Assembly: GCF_000023225.1 (NCBI RefSeq)
Contig: NC_013173.1
Location: forward strand, 3,288,501-3,352,500
Reading direction: 5' to 3'
Length of the DNA: 64,000 bases
Source of the DNA: Desulfomicrobium baculatum DSM 4028
GTDB taxonomy: Bacteria > Desulfobacterota > Desulfovibrionia > Desulfovibrionales > Desulfomicrobiaceae
Under the pieces are notes generated by a model. That model saw only the letters and a program-made list of their open reading frames with translations. It had not been told where the DNA came from and ran no database searches. Shown in pieces: positions 55,297-62,882 of this stretch. Within the stretch, counting starts at the first letter, position 1, and each line of letters starts with the position of its first letter. The position numbers and the translations under genes are program-made.

Positions 55297-56727
55297 ATGC
55301 ATGTCCTGAACTGGATAGGCCTTCTGCTCCTGGCCGCCCTGGCCCTGGGCGCGGCAGGTCACGCGCTGCTGCGCAAAAGCGACCCCCGCTCGGCCCTGGG
55401 CTGGGTAGGCGTCTGCCTGACGTTCCCCCTGGCCGGTCCCATCCTGTACATCCTTTTTGGCGTAAACCGGGTCCGGCGCAGCGCATCGCGCATGCGCAAA
55501 GAAGTGGACGCCCTGTCCGCCGACGTTCCCCAGGCCGTCCCCTCGTACCCGAGCGCGGCCATCAACCCCACGGTCTTGCACCACGCATTCCAGCGCCTGG
55601 AGCGCGTCGGGCACAACATCCTCGGCACGGCGCTGGTCGGGGGCAACTGCGTCGAGCCGCTGTGCAACGGAGACGAGGCCTATCCCGTCATGCTGCGGGC
55701 CATGGAAGACGCCCGGCACAGCATTTATCTGACCACGTACATCCTCGACACCGACAATCTTGGCCTCAAATTCATCGACGCCCTGGCCCGGGCCGTGCAC
55801 CGCGGGGTGGACGTGCGGGTCCTCATCGACGGAGTGGGCGAGAAATACTCCTGGCCCCGGGCTTCCCGGGTGCTCACGAAGAAAGGCGTGCCCAACGCGC
55901 TCTTCATCCCGCCTCGTCTCTTCCCGCCCGACCTGCACTTCAACTTGCGCAATCACCGCAAGGTGCTGGTCGTGGACGGCAGCCTGGGTTTCACGGGCGG
56001 CATGAACATAAGCCAGAAGCATCTCCTGCACGCAAAACCGCCCTGGCCGGTCACGGACATGCATTTCATCGTGCACGGACCGGTCGCGAACCTGTTGCAG
56101 GACACCTTTGTCGATGACTGGTTTTTTGCGACCAAGGAGCGCATTTACCCGCCCATACTCTTCACGGAACCAACCGGGGACTGCCTGTGCCGCACCGTTG
56201 TCGACGGACCCAATTTCGACGAAGACTACCTGAAGACGCTGCTCACCGGGATCATCTCCGCCGCCACGTCGAGCATCAGGATCATGACCCCGTACTTCCT
56301 TCCACCGCGCACCTTCCTGAGCGCCCTGAAATCGGCCAGGTACAGGGGCGTTACGGTCGAGATCCTGTTGCCGGGCCGCAACAACATCCCGTTTGTACAT
56401 TGGGCCACCCGCCACATTCTCGAAGACCTGCTGCGCGCCGGGATCAACATTGCCTTCCAGCCGGCCCCCTTCAGTCACACCAAGCTCATGCTCGTGGACG
56501 GCTGCTATGTGCACCTTGGCTCGGCCAATCTGGACAGCCGCAGCCTGCGGCTCAATTTCGAACTGACCCTGGAAGTCCTCGATCAGCACCTGGCCATCCA
56601 GCTGACGCGGCATTTCGACACCATCATGGCCAAAAGCCGCCCGGTGACCCGCCAGGAACTCTCTGGACGCTCCCTGCCCGTGCGGCTCAGAGACGCCTTT
56701 TTCTGGCTCTTTTCACCATATCTTTAA
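55297..56727 (+). CDS. cls: Cardiolipin synthase (phospholipase D family)
   Basis: 476 residues, the usual length. Two N-terminal membrane helices (LNWIGLLLLAALALGAAGHAL and SALGWVGVCLTFPLAGPILYILFG) are followed by two PLD catalytic motifs: NHRKVLVVDGSLGFTGG near 218 and SHTKLMLVDGCYVHLGSANLDSRS near 390. Joins phosphatidylglycerol molecules into cardiolipin. The site AGGTGAG before the ATG is weak. Confidence 0.93.
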   Translation: MHVLNWIGLLLLAALALGAAGHALLRKSDPRSALGWVGVCLTFPLAGPILYILFGVNRVRRSASRMRKEVDALSADVPQAVPSYPSAAINPTVLHHAFQRLERVGHNILGTALVGGNCVEPLCNGDEAYPVMLRAMEDARHSIYLTTYILDTDNLGLKFIDALARAVHRGVDVRVLIDGVGEKYSWPRASRVLTKKGVPNALFIPPRLFPPDLHFNLRNHRKVLVVDGSLGFTGGMNISQKHLLHAKPPWPVTDMHFIVHGPVANLLQDTFVDDWFFATKERIYPPILFTEPTGDCLCRTVVDGPNFDEDYLKTLLTGIISAATSSIRIMTPYFLPPRTFLSALKSARYRGVTVEILLPGRNNIPFVHWATRHILEDLLRAGINIAFQPAPFSHTKLMLVDGCYVHLGSANLDSRSLRLNFELTLEVLDQHLAIQLTRHFDTIMAKSRPVTRQELSGRSLPVRLRDAFFWLFSPYL

Positions 56728-56807
56728 AACCCTGGCTGACGGTTGCTTCGCGCCGGGCCAAGTGCCCGTCATGCCATGGGCCTTTTCTTAAAAAACGGGA
56801 TTTGACT

Positions 56808-56836
56808 TTGACGCGCGAGCCGCGAATACTTATGAA
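56808..56836 (+). promoter_or_regulatory. Candidate sigma70 promoter for the zinc-ribbon gene
   Basis: TTGACG (56808-56813), 17 bases, TATGAA (56831-56836); transcript start would be ~40 bases before the GTG at 56881. Confidence 0.55.
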
Positions 56837-56880
56837 TAAGGCATTCCCGATACAGATCCATCATCAAGAGGAGAAACTCT

Positions 56881-57099
56881 GTGACCAAGGAATTCACCGT
56901 TTCCGCCACCTGTCCCGAATGCGGACACAGGACCGAGGCGCATCATACCAAAGAGGCCATGCAGGAAGCGTTCGGAAATGATGCAACCATCAAGATACTG
57001 TGCGCCCATTGCCAGGCCAGTTTTGAACAGCCCGTCGGTCTGGCCTGCGCAGAGTGGGACGAGTACTGTCATGAAATCTCCCTGCCCGCCGACGTCTAG
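56881..57099 (+). CDS. Small zinc-ribbon protein
   Basis: 72 residues with two CxxC knuckles: CPEC at 11-14 and CAHC at 42-45, a likely zinc ribbon. The C-terminal half is acidic. GTG start with AGAGGAG upstream. Unrecognised family; neighbours are a 56-residue Cys protein and dsrC. Confidence 0.8.
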   Translation: MTKEFTVSATCPECGHRTEAHHTKEAMQEAFGNDATIKILCAHCQASFEQPVGLACAEWDEYCHEISLPADV

Positions 57100-57130
57100 G
57101 GCATAAACATTCATAAACTACGGAAAGAAA

Positions 57131-57301
57131 ATGATTTTTGTCGTAACCAAATGCGCGGATTGCCCGCTGCTCAGCTATGTGGAAGGCCAGCGGGTTTGCA
57201 ATGTCGGCCCTCCAAGCCAGCGTCCCATCGCAGAGGAAGACGAACGCCCCACGTGGTGCAGAATGCGCAAGGAACAGATAATTATACGGGATTTCAAGTA
57301 G
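57131..57301 (+). CDS. 56-residue Cys-containing protein
   Basis: Short frame from ATG 57131 to TAG 57301. It begins MIFVVTKCADCPLLSYVEG and has Cys8, Cys11, Cys23 and Cys43 (RPTWCRMRKEQ), a pattern suited to a small metal site. The start has only a weak purine stretch (GGAAAG) upstream. It follows the zinc-ribbon gene by 31 bases and may share its transcript. Small size keeps confidence moderate. Confidence 0.6.
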   Translation: MIFVVTKCADCPLLSYVEGQRVCNVGPPSQRPIAEEDERPTWCRMRKEQIIIRDFK

Positions 57302-57333
57302 CCGTCCCCCCGGATAGACTTTCGTCTTTCCTG

Positions 57334-57362
57334 TTGAAGTGTAGTCCCCTATCTGCTAGAGA
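57334..57362 (+). promoter_or_regulatory. Candidate dsrC promoter
   Basis: TTGAAG (57334-57339), 17 bases, TAGAGA. The -10 match is weak. It would give a ~130-base leader before dsrC. Confidence 0.4.
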
Positions 57363-57383
57363 GGCCGGTAGTGTTGACTTGAC

Positions 57384-57426
57384 GGGGAAGGATGGCGGGT
57401 CTCATTGACAAAAACAGTCCTTCCCC
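57384..57426 (+). other. Stem-loop in the dsrC leader
   Basis: GGGGAAGGA pairs perfectly with TCCTTCCCC (9 bp) around a 25-base loop, 74 bases before the dsrC ATG. Possible mRNA-stability or regulatory element. Confidence 0.55.
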
Positions 57427-57500
57427 ATAGGGGGAGTCTTTGCAAACTCTTTTTCCGGAAGGAAAAATTTTGAGGAACAACATCTAAGGAGGAATTGAGC

Positions 57501-57818
57501 ATGGCAATGATCGAATTCAAGGGTAAAAGTTTCGAGATCGATGAAGACGGTTTTCTGCTGAAGTTTGAAGATTGGGGTCCGGAATGGGCTGAATACGTCA
57601 AGGAAAGCGAAGGCATTTCCGAGATCACCGAAGCTCACCAGCAGATTCTCGACTTCCTGCAGGACTACTACAAGAAGAACGGTATTGCCCCCATGGTCCG
57701 TATTCTCTCCAAGTCCACCGGCTACAAGCTGAAGCAGATCTACGAACTTTTCCCCTCCGGCCCCGGCAAAGGCGCCTGCAAGATGGCTGGCCTGCCCAAG
57801 CCCACCGGCTGCGTTTAA
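57501..57818 (+). CDS. dsrC: DsrC, sulfite-reductase-associated sulfur carrier
   Basis: 105 residues. The flexible C-terminal arm has both essential cysteines, Cys93 (KGACKMAG) and the penultimate Cys104 (PTGCV), which carry sulfur as a trisulfide from dissimilatory sulfite reductase to the membrane DsrMKJOP complex. The presence of both separates DsrC from one-Cys TusE-like proteins. AAGGAGG lies 8 bases before ATG 57501. It stands alone with its own terminator, as dsrC usually does in sulfate reducers, away from dsrAB. Confidence 0.97.
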   Translation: MAMIEFKGKSFEIDEDGFLLKFEDWGPEWAEYVKESEGISEITEAHQQILDFLQDYYKKNGIAPMVRILSKSTGYKLKQIYELFPSGPGKGACKMAGLPKPTGCV

Positions 57819-57832
57819 TTCAGCTGTTTTTC

Positions 57833-57868
57833 CAAAAAAAAGCCCTGCTCACGCAGGGTTTTTTTTTA
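57833..57868 (+). terminator. dsrC terminator
   Basis: An A-tract, CCCTGC/GCAGGG stem with TCAC loop, then nine T. The A-tract could also help end the convergent malQ transcript. Confidence 0.9.
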
Positions 57869-57896
57869 TGCGTTCACACGCCCCAAAGCGCACGGA

Positions 57897-59405
57897 TCAC
57901 TCCGCAACGCGTCCGTAAATCCAGGCCTGGAAACGCATTCGTGCCGCCACATCCCTGGTGGCCATGCCCGGCTGCATGCGCCATCCCCAATTGCCTCCCG
58001 CAACCCCCGGCATGTTCATCCGTCCCGTTGCATCCAAATTCAAATAATCCTGCATGGGAATGATGCACAGAGCGGCCACGCTGCCAAGCGCCAGCCGAAT
58101 CATGACGTCGGCCGCGTCCTCTGCCGAAACGTGCCGGCCTGCGTAGTCACGCAAACGCCCCCGTCCCTGGTCATCGAGCTCGTCTGAAAACCAGCCCCGC
58201 ACGGTGTTGTTGTCATGCGTGCCGGTATAGACCGCGCTTTGCACCGGGAAGTTGTGCGGGATGTAGGCGTTCTTCCCCATCTCTTCCGAAAATGCGAATT
58301 GCAAAATCTTCATGCCCGGAAATTCAAACTCGCGCATGAGCGTAACGACGTCCTCCGTAATGACTCCCAGATCCTCGGCCAGAATGGACAGACCCGGAAC
58401 GCGCTCCTTCATTGCGCTGAAAAACGCGGCTCCCGGCCCTTTGATCCAGAGTCCGTTTTCCGCTGTCGGCTCACAGGCCGGCACCTGCCAGAACCCGCAA
58501 AAACCGCGAAAATGATCGAGCCGGAGCATGTCGAACCGCTCGCTCTCGTGCCGCAGCCGCTTGGCCCACCACGAAAAGCCGTCCTTTTCCTGGAAAGCCC
58601 AGTCATAGACAGGATTACCCCACATCTGGCCGGTCTTGGAAAAATAATCCGGCGGTGCTCCGGCGCAATAGATCGGCAAGCCCTCGCGGTCGAGCTCGAA
58701 CAGCTCCCGGTGCGCCCAGACATCACTGCTGTCGAGACTGACATAGATCGGCACATCCCCGAGCAGGGCCACCCCGCGCGTGGCCGCATAATCGCGCAGA
58801 TTCTCCCAGTGCAGGCTGAAAAGATACTGAAAATACCGTTCCCGCAGGATGTCGTACCCCAGGCGTTCGCGGGCCTGCTCCAAAGCGTCGGGTTCCCGCA
58901 GACGCAGCCCGCGCGGCCAGCTCAGCCATGGCGCTCCTCTCTGCTCGCGCTTCAAGGCCGCGAACAAACAGTAGTCATCAAGCCAGAAGCTGGCCTTGCG
59001 GCAGAAGGCGTCAAAACGTACGTCCGCTCGCAGGCCGGGAAATGCATTGTCGAAGGCCTGTTCCAGAATTCTCTCCCGCCATGCGGCAGCCGCGGCGTAG
59101 TCCACCCGGTCCTGGGGAAAATCGGGCGCAGGCTCCACGTCCCTCGGCCTGAGCACTCCTTGACGGACCAGCAGCTCCGGGCTGATAAAAAGCGTGTTCC
59201 CGGCAAAGGCCGAATAGCTGCTGTATGGAGAATTGCCCGCTCCTGCGTTGATGGGCGCAAGGGGGAGCATCTGCCACACCCCCTGCCCGCCTGCGGCCAG
59301 AAAATCTATGTACTCGTGGGCGCACGGACCAAAATCGCCAATCCCGTGCCGACTTGGCAGCGAGGAGACGTGCAGCAGCACCCCGCATCTACGCGCAAGA
59401 TTCAT
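57897..59405 (-). CDS. malQ: 4-alpha-glucanotransferase (GH77)
   Basis: 502 residues from ATG 59405, which overlaps the glgB stop by 4 bases. GH77 hallmarks are GVLLHVSSLPSRHGIGDFG at the N-terminus, GDVPIYVSLDSSDVWAH, nucleophile Asp in MLRLDHFRGF, acid/base Glu in ILAEDLGVIT, and the stabilising Asp in GTHDNNTVRGW. It transfers alpha-1,4-glucan chains. With GlgB it remodels glycogen; the amylosucrase of the left cluster could supply polymer. Confidence 0.95.
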   Translation of the reverse strand: MNLARRCGVLLHVSSLPSRHGIGDFGPCAHEYIDFLAAGGQGVWQMLPLAPINAGAGNSPYSSYSAFAGNTLFISPELLVRQGVLRPRDVEPAPDFPQDRVDYAAAAAWRERILEQAFDNAFPGLRADVRFDAFCRKASFWLDDYCLFAALKREQRGAPWLSWPRGLRLREPDALEQARERLGYDILRERYFQYLFSLHWENLRDYAATRGVALLGDVPIYVSLDSSDVWAHRELFELDREGLPIYCAGAPPDYFSKTGQMWGNPVYDWAFQEKDGFSWWAKRLRHESERFDMLRLDHFRGFCGFWQVPACEPTAENGLWIKGPGAAFFSAMKERVPGLSILAEDLGVITEDVVTLMREFEFPGMKILQFAFSEEMGKNAYIPHNFPVQSAVYTGTHDNNTVRGWFSDELDDQGRGRLRDYAGRHVSAEDAADVMIRLALGSVAALCIIPMQDYLNLDATGRMNMPGVAGGNWGWRMQPGMATRDVAARMRFQAWIYGRVAE

Positions 59406-61303
59406 GCGCTTGCCTCCGCCGGCTGGAAGAAGAGCACGCTCAAGGGAGGCAGAATCAGATTCACGGAATAGGGAAAACCGTGCACAGGAATGGATTCCGC
59501 CCGGACCTGGCCCATGTTCCCGACCCCGCTGCCTCCATAGAGCTGGCTGTCCGAGTTCAGGATCTCGCGCCATGTGCCGCCCGTGGCCACGCCCACGGCA
59601 TAGTTCTCGCGCGGCACGGGGGTAAAGTTGCAGACCACCATGACCGGGCGTCCCTTCGTGTCCTTGCGGAAAAAGCTCAGCACGCTCTGGTCGGAATCAT
59701 TGCAGTTTTCCCAGACAAAGCCCTCGGGACTAAAATCAAGCTCGTGCAGGGCCCCGCATTCCCGGTAAACCCGGTTCAGATCCCGAACCCAGGCGCGGAT
59801 TCCATCGTGAGCCGGAAAGTTCAGCAGATCCCAATCCAGGGACAAGTCATGGTTCCACTCACGCCATTGGCCGAATTCCGCGCCCATGAAGAGCAGCTTT
59901 TTGCCCGGCAGCCCATACATGTAGCCGAAAAGGGCCCGCAGCCCCGCCATCTTCTGCCAGTAATCGCCGGGCATCTTCGACAGCAGCGACTTCTTTCCAT
60001 AGACAACCTCGTCGTGGGAAAGGGGCAGGACGAAATTTTCGGCGTACGCGTACCACAAGGCAAAAGTCAGCAGGTTGTGGTGGAATTTGCGGAAGATCGG
60101 ATCAAGTTCCATATAGGTCAGGGAGTCGTTCATCCAGCCCATGTTCCACTTCAGTCCGAAACCGAGTCCACCCAGATAGACGGGCTTTGAGACCATGGGC
60201 CAGGAGGTGGATTCCTCGGCGATGGTCTGCACATCGGGAAATTCCTCGTAGACGGCCTTGTTGAGCTCCTGCAACAGTTCGATGGCGGCGAGGTTTTCGC
60301 GTCCGCCGTAACGGTTGGGCACCCACTCGTCATGCTGACGCGAATAGTCCAGGTACAGCATCGACGCCACTCCGTCGACGCGCAGCCCGTCGAGGTGGAA
60401 CTCCCGGATCCAATACATGGCGTTGCAGATGAGAAATCCGGCCACCTCGTAGCGGCCGTAATTGAAGATGGCGCTCTTCCATTCCGGGTGGAAGCCCTGG
60501 CGCGGGTCCTCGTGCTCGAACAACGCAGTCCCGTCGAAATTGGCCAGTCCGTGGACATCCGTGGGAAAATGCCCGGGGACCCAATCAAGGATGACCCCGA
60601 TCCCCTCGCGGTGCAGGACATCGACCATATAGCGGAAATCCTGCGGACAGCCGTAACGGCTGGATGGGGCGAAATAGCCCGTGCTCTGGTATCCCCAGGA
60701 GCCGTAAAAAGGATGCTCCGCCACCGGCATGATCTCCACATGGGTGAAGCCCGCGTCTTTGACGTACGCCGCCAGGTCGTGAGCCATCTGGCGATAGCCG
60801 AAAAAGTTACCGTGCTCGTCGCGCCGCCAGGAACCCAGGTGCAGCTCGTAAATGGACCAGGGACTCTCCAGGGCGTTGTGCCTGGAGCGGTTGCGCATCC
60901 ACTCCCCGTCTTCCCAGACATAATCCAGATCCCAGATGATGGAGGCTGTGGCCGGAGGCTCTTCACAAAGAAGGGCAAAGGGATCAGCCCGCTCGCCTTC
61001 TCCGCCCGGCCAGGAAAGATAATATTTGTAGCGCTGCCCATGCCGCGCCTGCGGCACGAAACACTCCCACACGCCGGAGCTGTCCGCGCGCAGGGTCATG
61101 GGCGCGGCGGCGCGGTCCCAGGCATTGAAGTCCCCGATGACCGATACAAAGGCGGCATTGGGAGCCCAGACCACGAAACGGGTTCCGGTGGAATCCGGCC
61201 CCAAGGATTCGGGGTGAGCGCCGAAATGTTCGTACAGGCGGGTATGCCGCCCCTGCTTGAACAGATAAATGTCGAGATCGCCGAGACTGTGCCGTGCGTC
61301 CAT
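59402..61303 (-). CDS. glgB: 1,4-alpha-glucan branching enzyme (GH13/CBM48)
   Basis: 633 residues. The CBM48 module (~20-120, GTRFVVWAPNAAFVSVIGDFNAWD) precedes the barrel. Active-site regions are DWVPGHFP, GLRVDGVASMLYLDY (nucleophile Asp), AEESTSWP (acid/base Glu) and LSHDEVVYGK. Creates alpha-1,6 branches in glycogen. GGAGGT precedes the ATG. glgA, glgC and glgP are not seen in the window. Confidence 0.95.
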   Translation of the reverse strand: MDARHSLGDLDIYLFKQGRHTRLYEHFGAHPESLGPDSTGTRFVVWAPNAAFVSVIGDFNAWDRAAAPMTLRADSSGVWECFVPQARHGQRYKYYLSWPGGEGERADPFALLCEEPPATASIIWDLDYVWEDGEWMRNRSRHNALESPWSIYELHLGSWRRDEHGNFFGYRQMAHDLAAYVKDAGFTHVEIMPVAEHPFYGSWGYQSTGYFAPSSRYGCPQDFRYMVDVLHREGIGVILDWVPGHFPTDVHGLANFDGTALFEHEDPRQGFHPEWKSAIFNYGRYEVAGFLICNAMYWIREFHLDGLRVDGVASMLYLDYSRQHDEWVPNRYGGRENLAAIELLQELNKAVYEEFPDVQTIAEESTSWPMVSKPVYLGGLGFGLKWNMGWMNDSLTYMELDPIFRKFHHNLLTFALWYAYAENFVLPLSHDEVVYGKKSLLSKMPGDYWQKMAGLRALFGYMYGLPGKKLLFMGAEFGQWREWNHDLSLDWDLLNFPAHDGIRAWVRDLNRVYRECGALHELDFSPEGFVWENCNDSDQSVLSFFRKDTKGRPVMVVCNFTPVPRENYAVGVATGGTWREILNSDSQLYGGSGVGNMGQVRAESIPVHGFPYSVNLILPPLSVLFFQPAEASA

Positions 61304-61381
61304 AAATTACCTCCGAGGATTCTGAAACATCACGATAGGGAAGAGAGAGGACCATTGGCAAGGACGGATAAGGTTTGGTCA

Positions 61382-61411
61382 CAAAAAAAAAGCGCGGACA
61401 AAGCCGCGCTT
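61382..61411 (-). terminator. Terminator of the 47-residue membrane-protein gene
   Basis: Leftward strand AGCGCGG/CCGCGCT 7-bp stem with 6-base loop followed by a run of nine or so T. Confidence 0.88.
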
Positions 61412-61435
61412 AGAAATCCCGCAAGGAAGCCGTTC

Positions 61436-61579
61436 TTAATGATGGCCTTCGTTCATGCCTTCCTTGATGCGGTATACCGCCGCAACGACTATGGCCGCGA
61501 GATACGTGAAAATCCCGATGACCCCGATGAAGCCCTGCACCGTGCTGTGCATCATGTTCCCAAAAAGCTCACCCAACAT
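61436..61579 (-). CDS. 47-residue single-pass membrane protein
   Basis: Short gene with a very strong ribosome site (GAGGAGGGAG) 4 bases before its ATG and its own terminator, so it is surely expressed as a unit. The protein starts MLGELFGNMMHSTVQG, has one membrane helix (FIGVIGIFTYLAAIVVAAVY) and ends in basic/His residues (RIKEGMNEGHH). No family recognised; small hydrophobic subunits of respiratory or transport complexes look like this. Confidence 0.8.
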   Translation of the reverse strand: MLGELFGNMMHSTVQGFIGVIGIFTYLAAIVVAAVYRIKEGMNEGHH

Positions 61580-61706
61580 GACTCCCTCCTCGTAACGTGT
61601 CCCAGAAATTCGTATGTGGAACTTTTCACAACCATATCTTGGCCAAAAAAGTCAAGGAAAAAGGCCTTCGCCGCATCCGGGTCCGGACGGGGATACCCTC
61701 CAAGGC

Positions 61707-62789
61707 CTACAGTTCCGCAAAGAACGTATCCCGCTCAACCGGGGTGAATCCCGTGGCGGCGATGGTCTCGACCAGTTCGGAGATGGTCATGCCCTTGGGC
61801 GAATCGGCGCCCGCCGCATGCCCGATTTTCTCCTCAACGATGGTGCCGTCGAAATCGTCTGCACCGGCCCACAGCGCCATCTGCGCGGCCTTGATCCCGG
61901 AAAAGGCCCAGTAGGCCTTGATGTGCGGGATATTGTCCAGGAAGAGACGCGACACGGAAATGGTGCGCAGATAATCCTCGCCCGTGGGGCCGGCAGCGCT
62001 CAGGGCGTTGTTGCGCGGCTGGTAGGCCAGGGGAATGAAGACGATGAATCCGGGCTTCTCGTCCTCTGCGGCGCGCAAGCGCTCCATGTGGTAGATGCGG
62101 TCTTCCCAGGACTCGATGTGCCCGAAAAGCATGGTGGAATTGGTTTTTATACCCATGTCGTGCGCCAGCCCGTGAATATGCAGCCAACGATCGGCGGTGA
62201 CTTTTTCCGGGCACAGCTGCTCACGCATGGCCGGGGAAAAGACCTCGGCGCCGCCGCCGGGCAACGCGTCCAGGCCCACGGCCTTCATCTCGCGGAGCAC
62301 CGTGGCCTCGTCCGTGCCCAGAGTGTCCGCGAAATGGGCCACCTCCACGGCGGTGAAGGCCTTGACCACGGCCTGTGGCCGCACTTCCTTGCACAGGGCC
62401 AAGAGATCAAGGTAGTATTGATAGGGCAGATCCGGGTTAAGGCCGCCGGTGATGTGGATCTCGCGGATGGGCTCGTGGATGCGGTCCGTGAGACGCTTTC
62501 TGGCTTCTTCCAGTGAATAGGTGTATCCGCCTTCCTCGCCGGCCTTCTTGAAAAAAGCGCAGAAACGGCACTGGTTGCGGCACACGTTGGTGTAGTTCAG
62601 GTGCTGGTTATAGACATAATAGGCCTTGTCGCCGTGCCGTGCGCGGCGCTGCTTGAGGGCCGCCTCGCCCAGCTCGTGCACCGAGGCATTGCGCGCAATT
62701 TCCAGCGCGAACTCCGGATCGATGCGCTCTCCGGCTTTCAACGTGCTCAGGCGCTTTTTGGCGGCGCTGTCGAGTCCACTTTCAATCAT
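61707..62789 (-). CDS. mqnE: Aminofutalosine synthase (radical SAM)
   Basis: 360 residues. The radical SAM motif C70-x3-C74-x2-C77 sits in NYTNVCRNQCRFCAF. ITGGLNPDLPYQYY and ALPGGGAEVFSPAMREQLCPEK are shared with MqnC, but HIKAYWAFSGIKAAQMALWAGADDFDGTIVEEKI and the ending PVERDTFF mark MqnE. It makes aminofutalosine from chorismate-derived enolpyruvyl-benzoate, the menaquinone futalosine route. Not linked to other mqn genes here. Confidence 0.93.
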   Translation of the reverse strand: MIESGLDSAAKKRLSTLKAGERIDPEFALEIARNASVHELGEAALKQRRARHGDKAYYVYNQHLNYTNVCRNQCRFCAFFKKAGEEGGYTYSLEEARKRLTDRIHEPIREIHITGGLNPDLPYQYYLDLLALCKEVRPQAVVKAFTAVEVAHFADTLGTDEATVLREMKAVGLDALPGGGAEVFSPAMREQLCPEKVTADRWLHIHGLAHDMGIKTNSTMLFGHIESWEDRIYHMERLRAAEDEKPGFIVFIPLAYQPRNNALSAAGPTGEDYLRTISVSRLFLDNIPHIKAYWAFSGIKAAQMALWAGADDFDGTIVEEKIGHAAGADSPKGMTISELVETIAATGFTPVERDTFFAEL

Positions 62790-62802
62790 CGTTCTCGTCC
62801 TT

Positions 62803-62843
62803 TAAAAAAAAACGAGGCCGCACCCTTTAAGGATGCAGCCTCG
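62803..62843 (-). terminator. rpsA terminator
   Basis: Leftward strand CGAGGC/GCCTCG outer stem with GCATCC/GGGTGC inner pairs, followed by nine T. It lies 40 bases after the S1 stop. Confidence 0.88.
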
Positions 62844-62882
62844 CGTCATGCTTATGTATAGCGGGCACGAAGCTGCGCCAGG

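Noticed and set aside
54337-56613. 758-residue minus-strand frame
   Set aside because: Opposes the PAS protein and cardiolipin synthase with its two HKD motifs.
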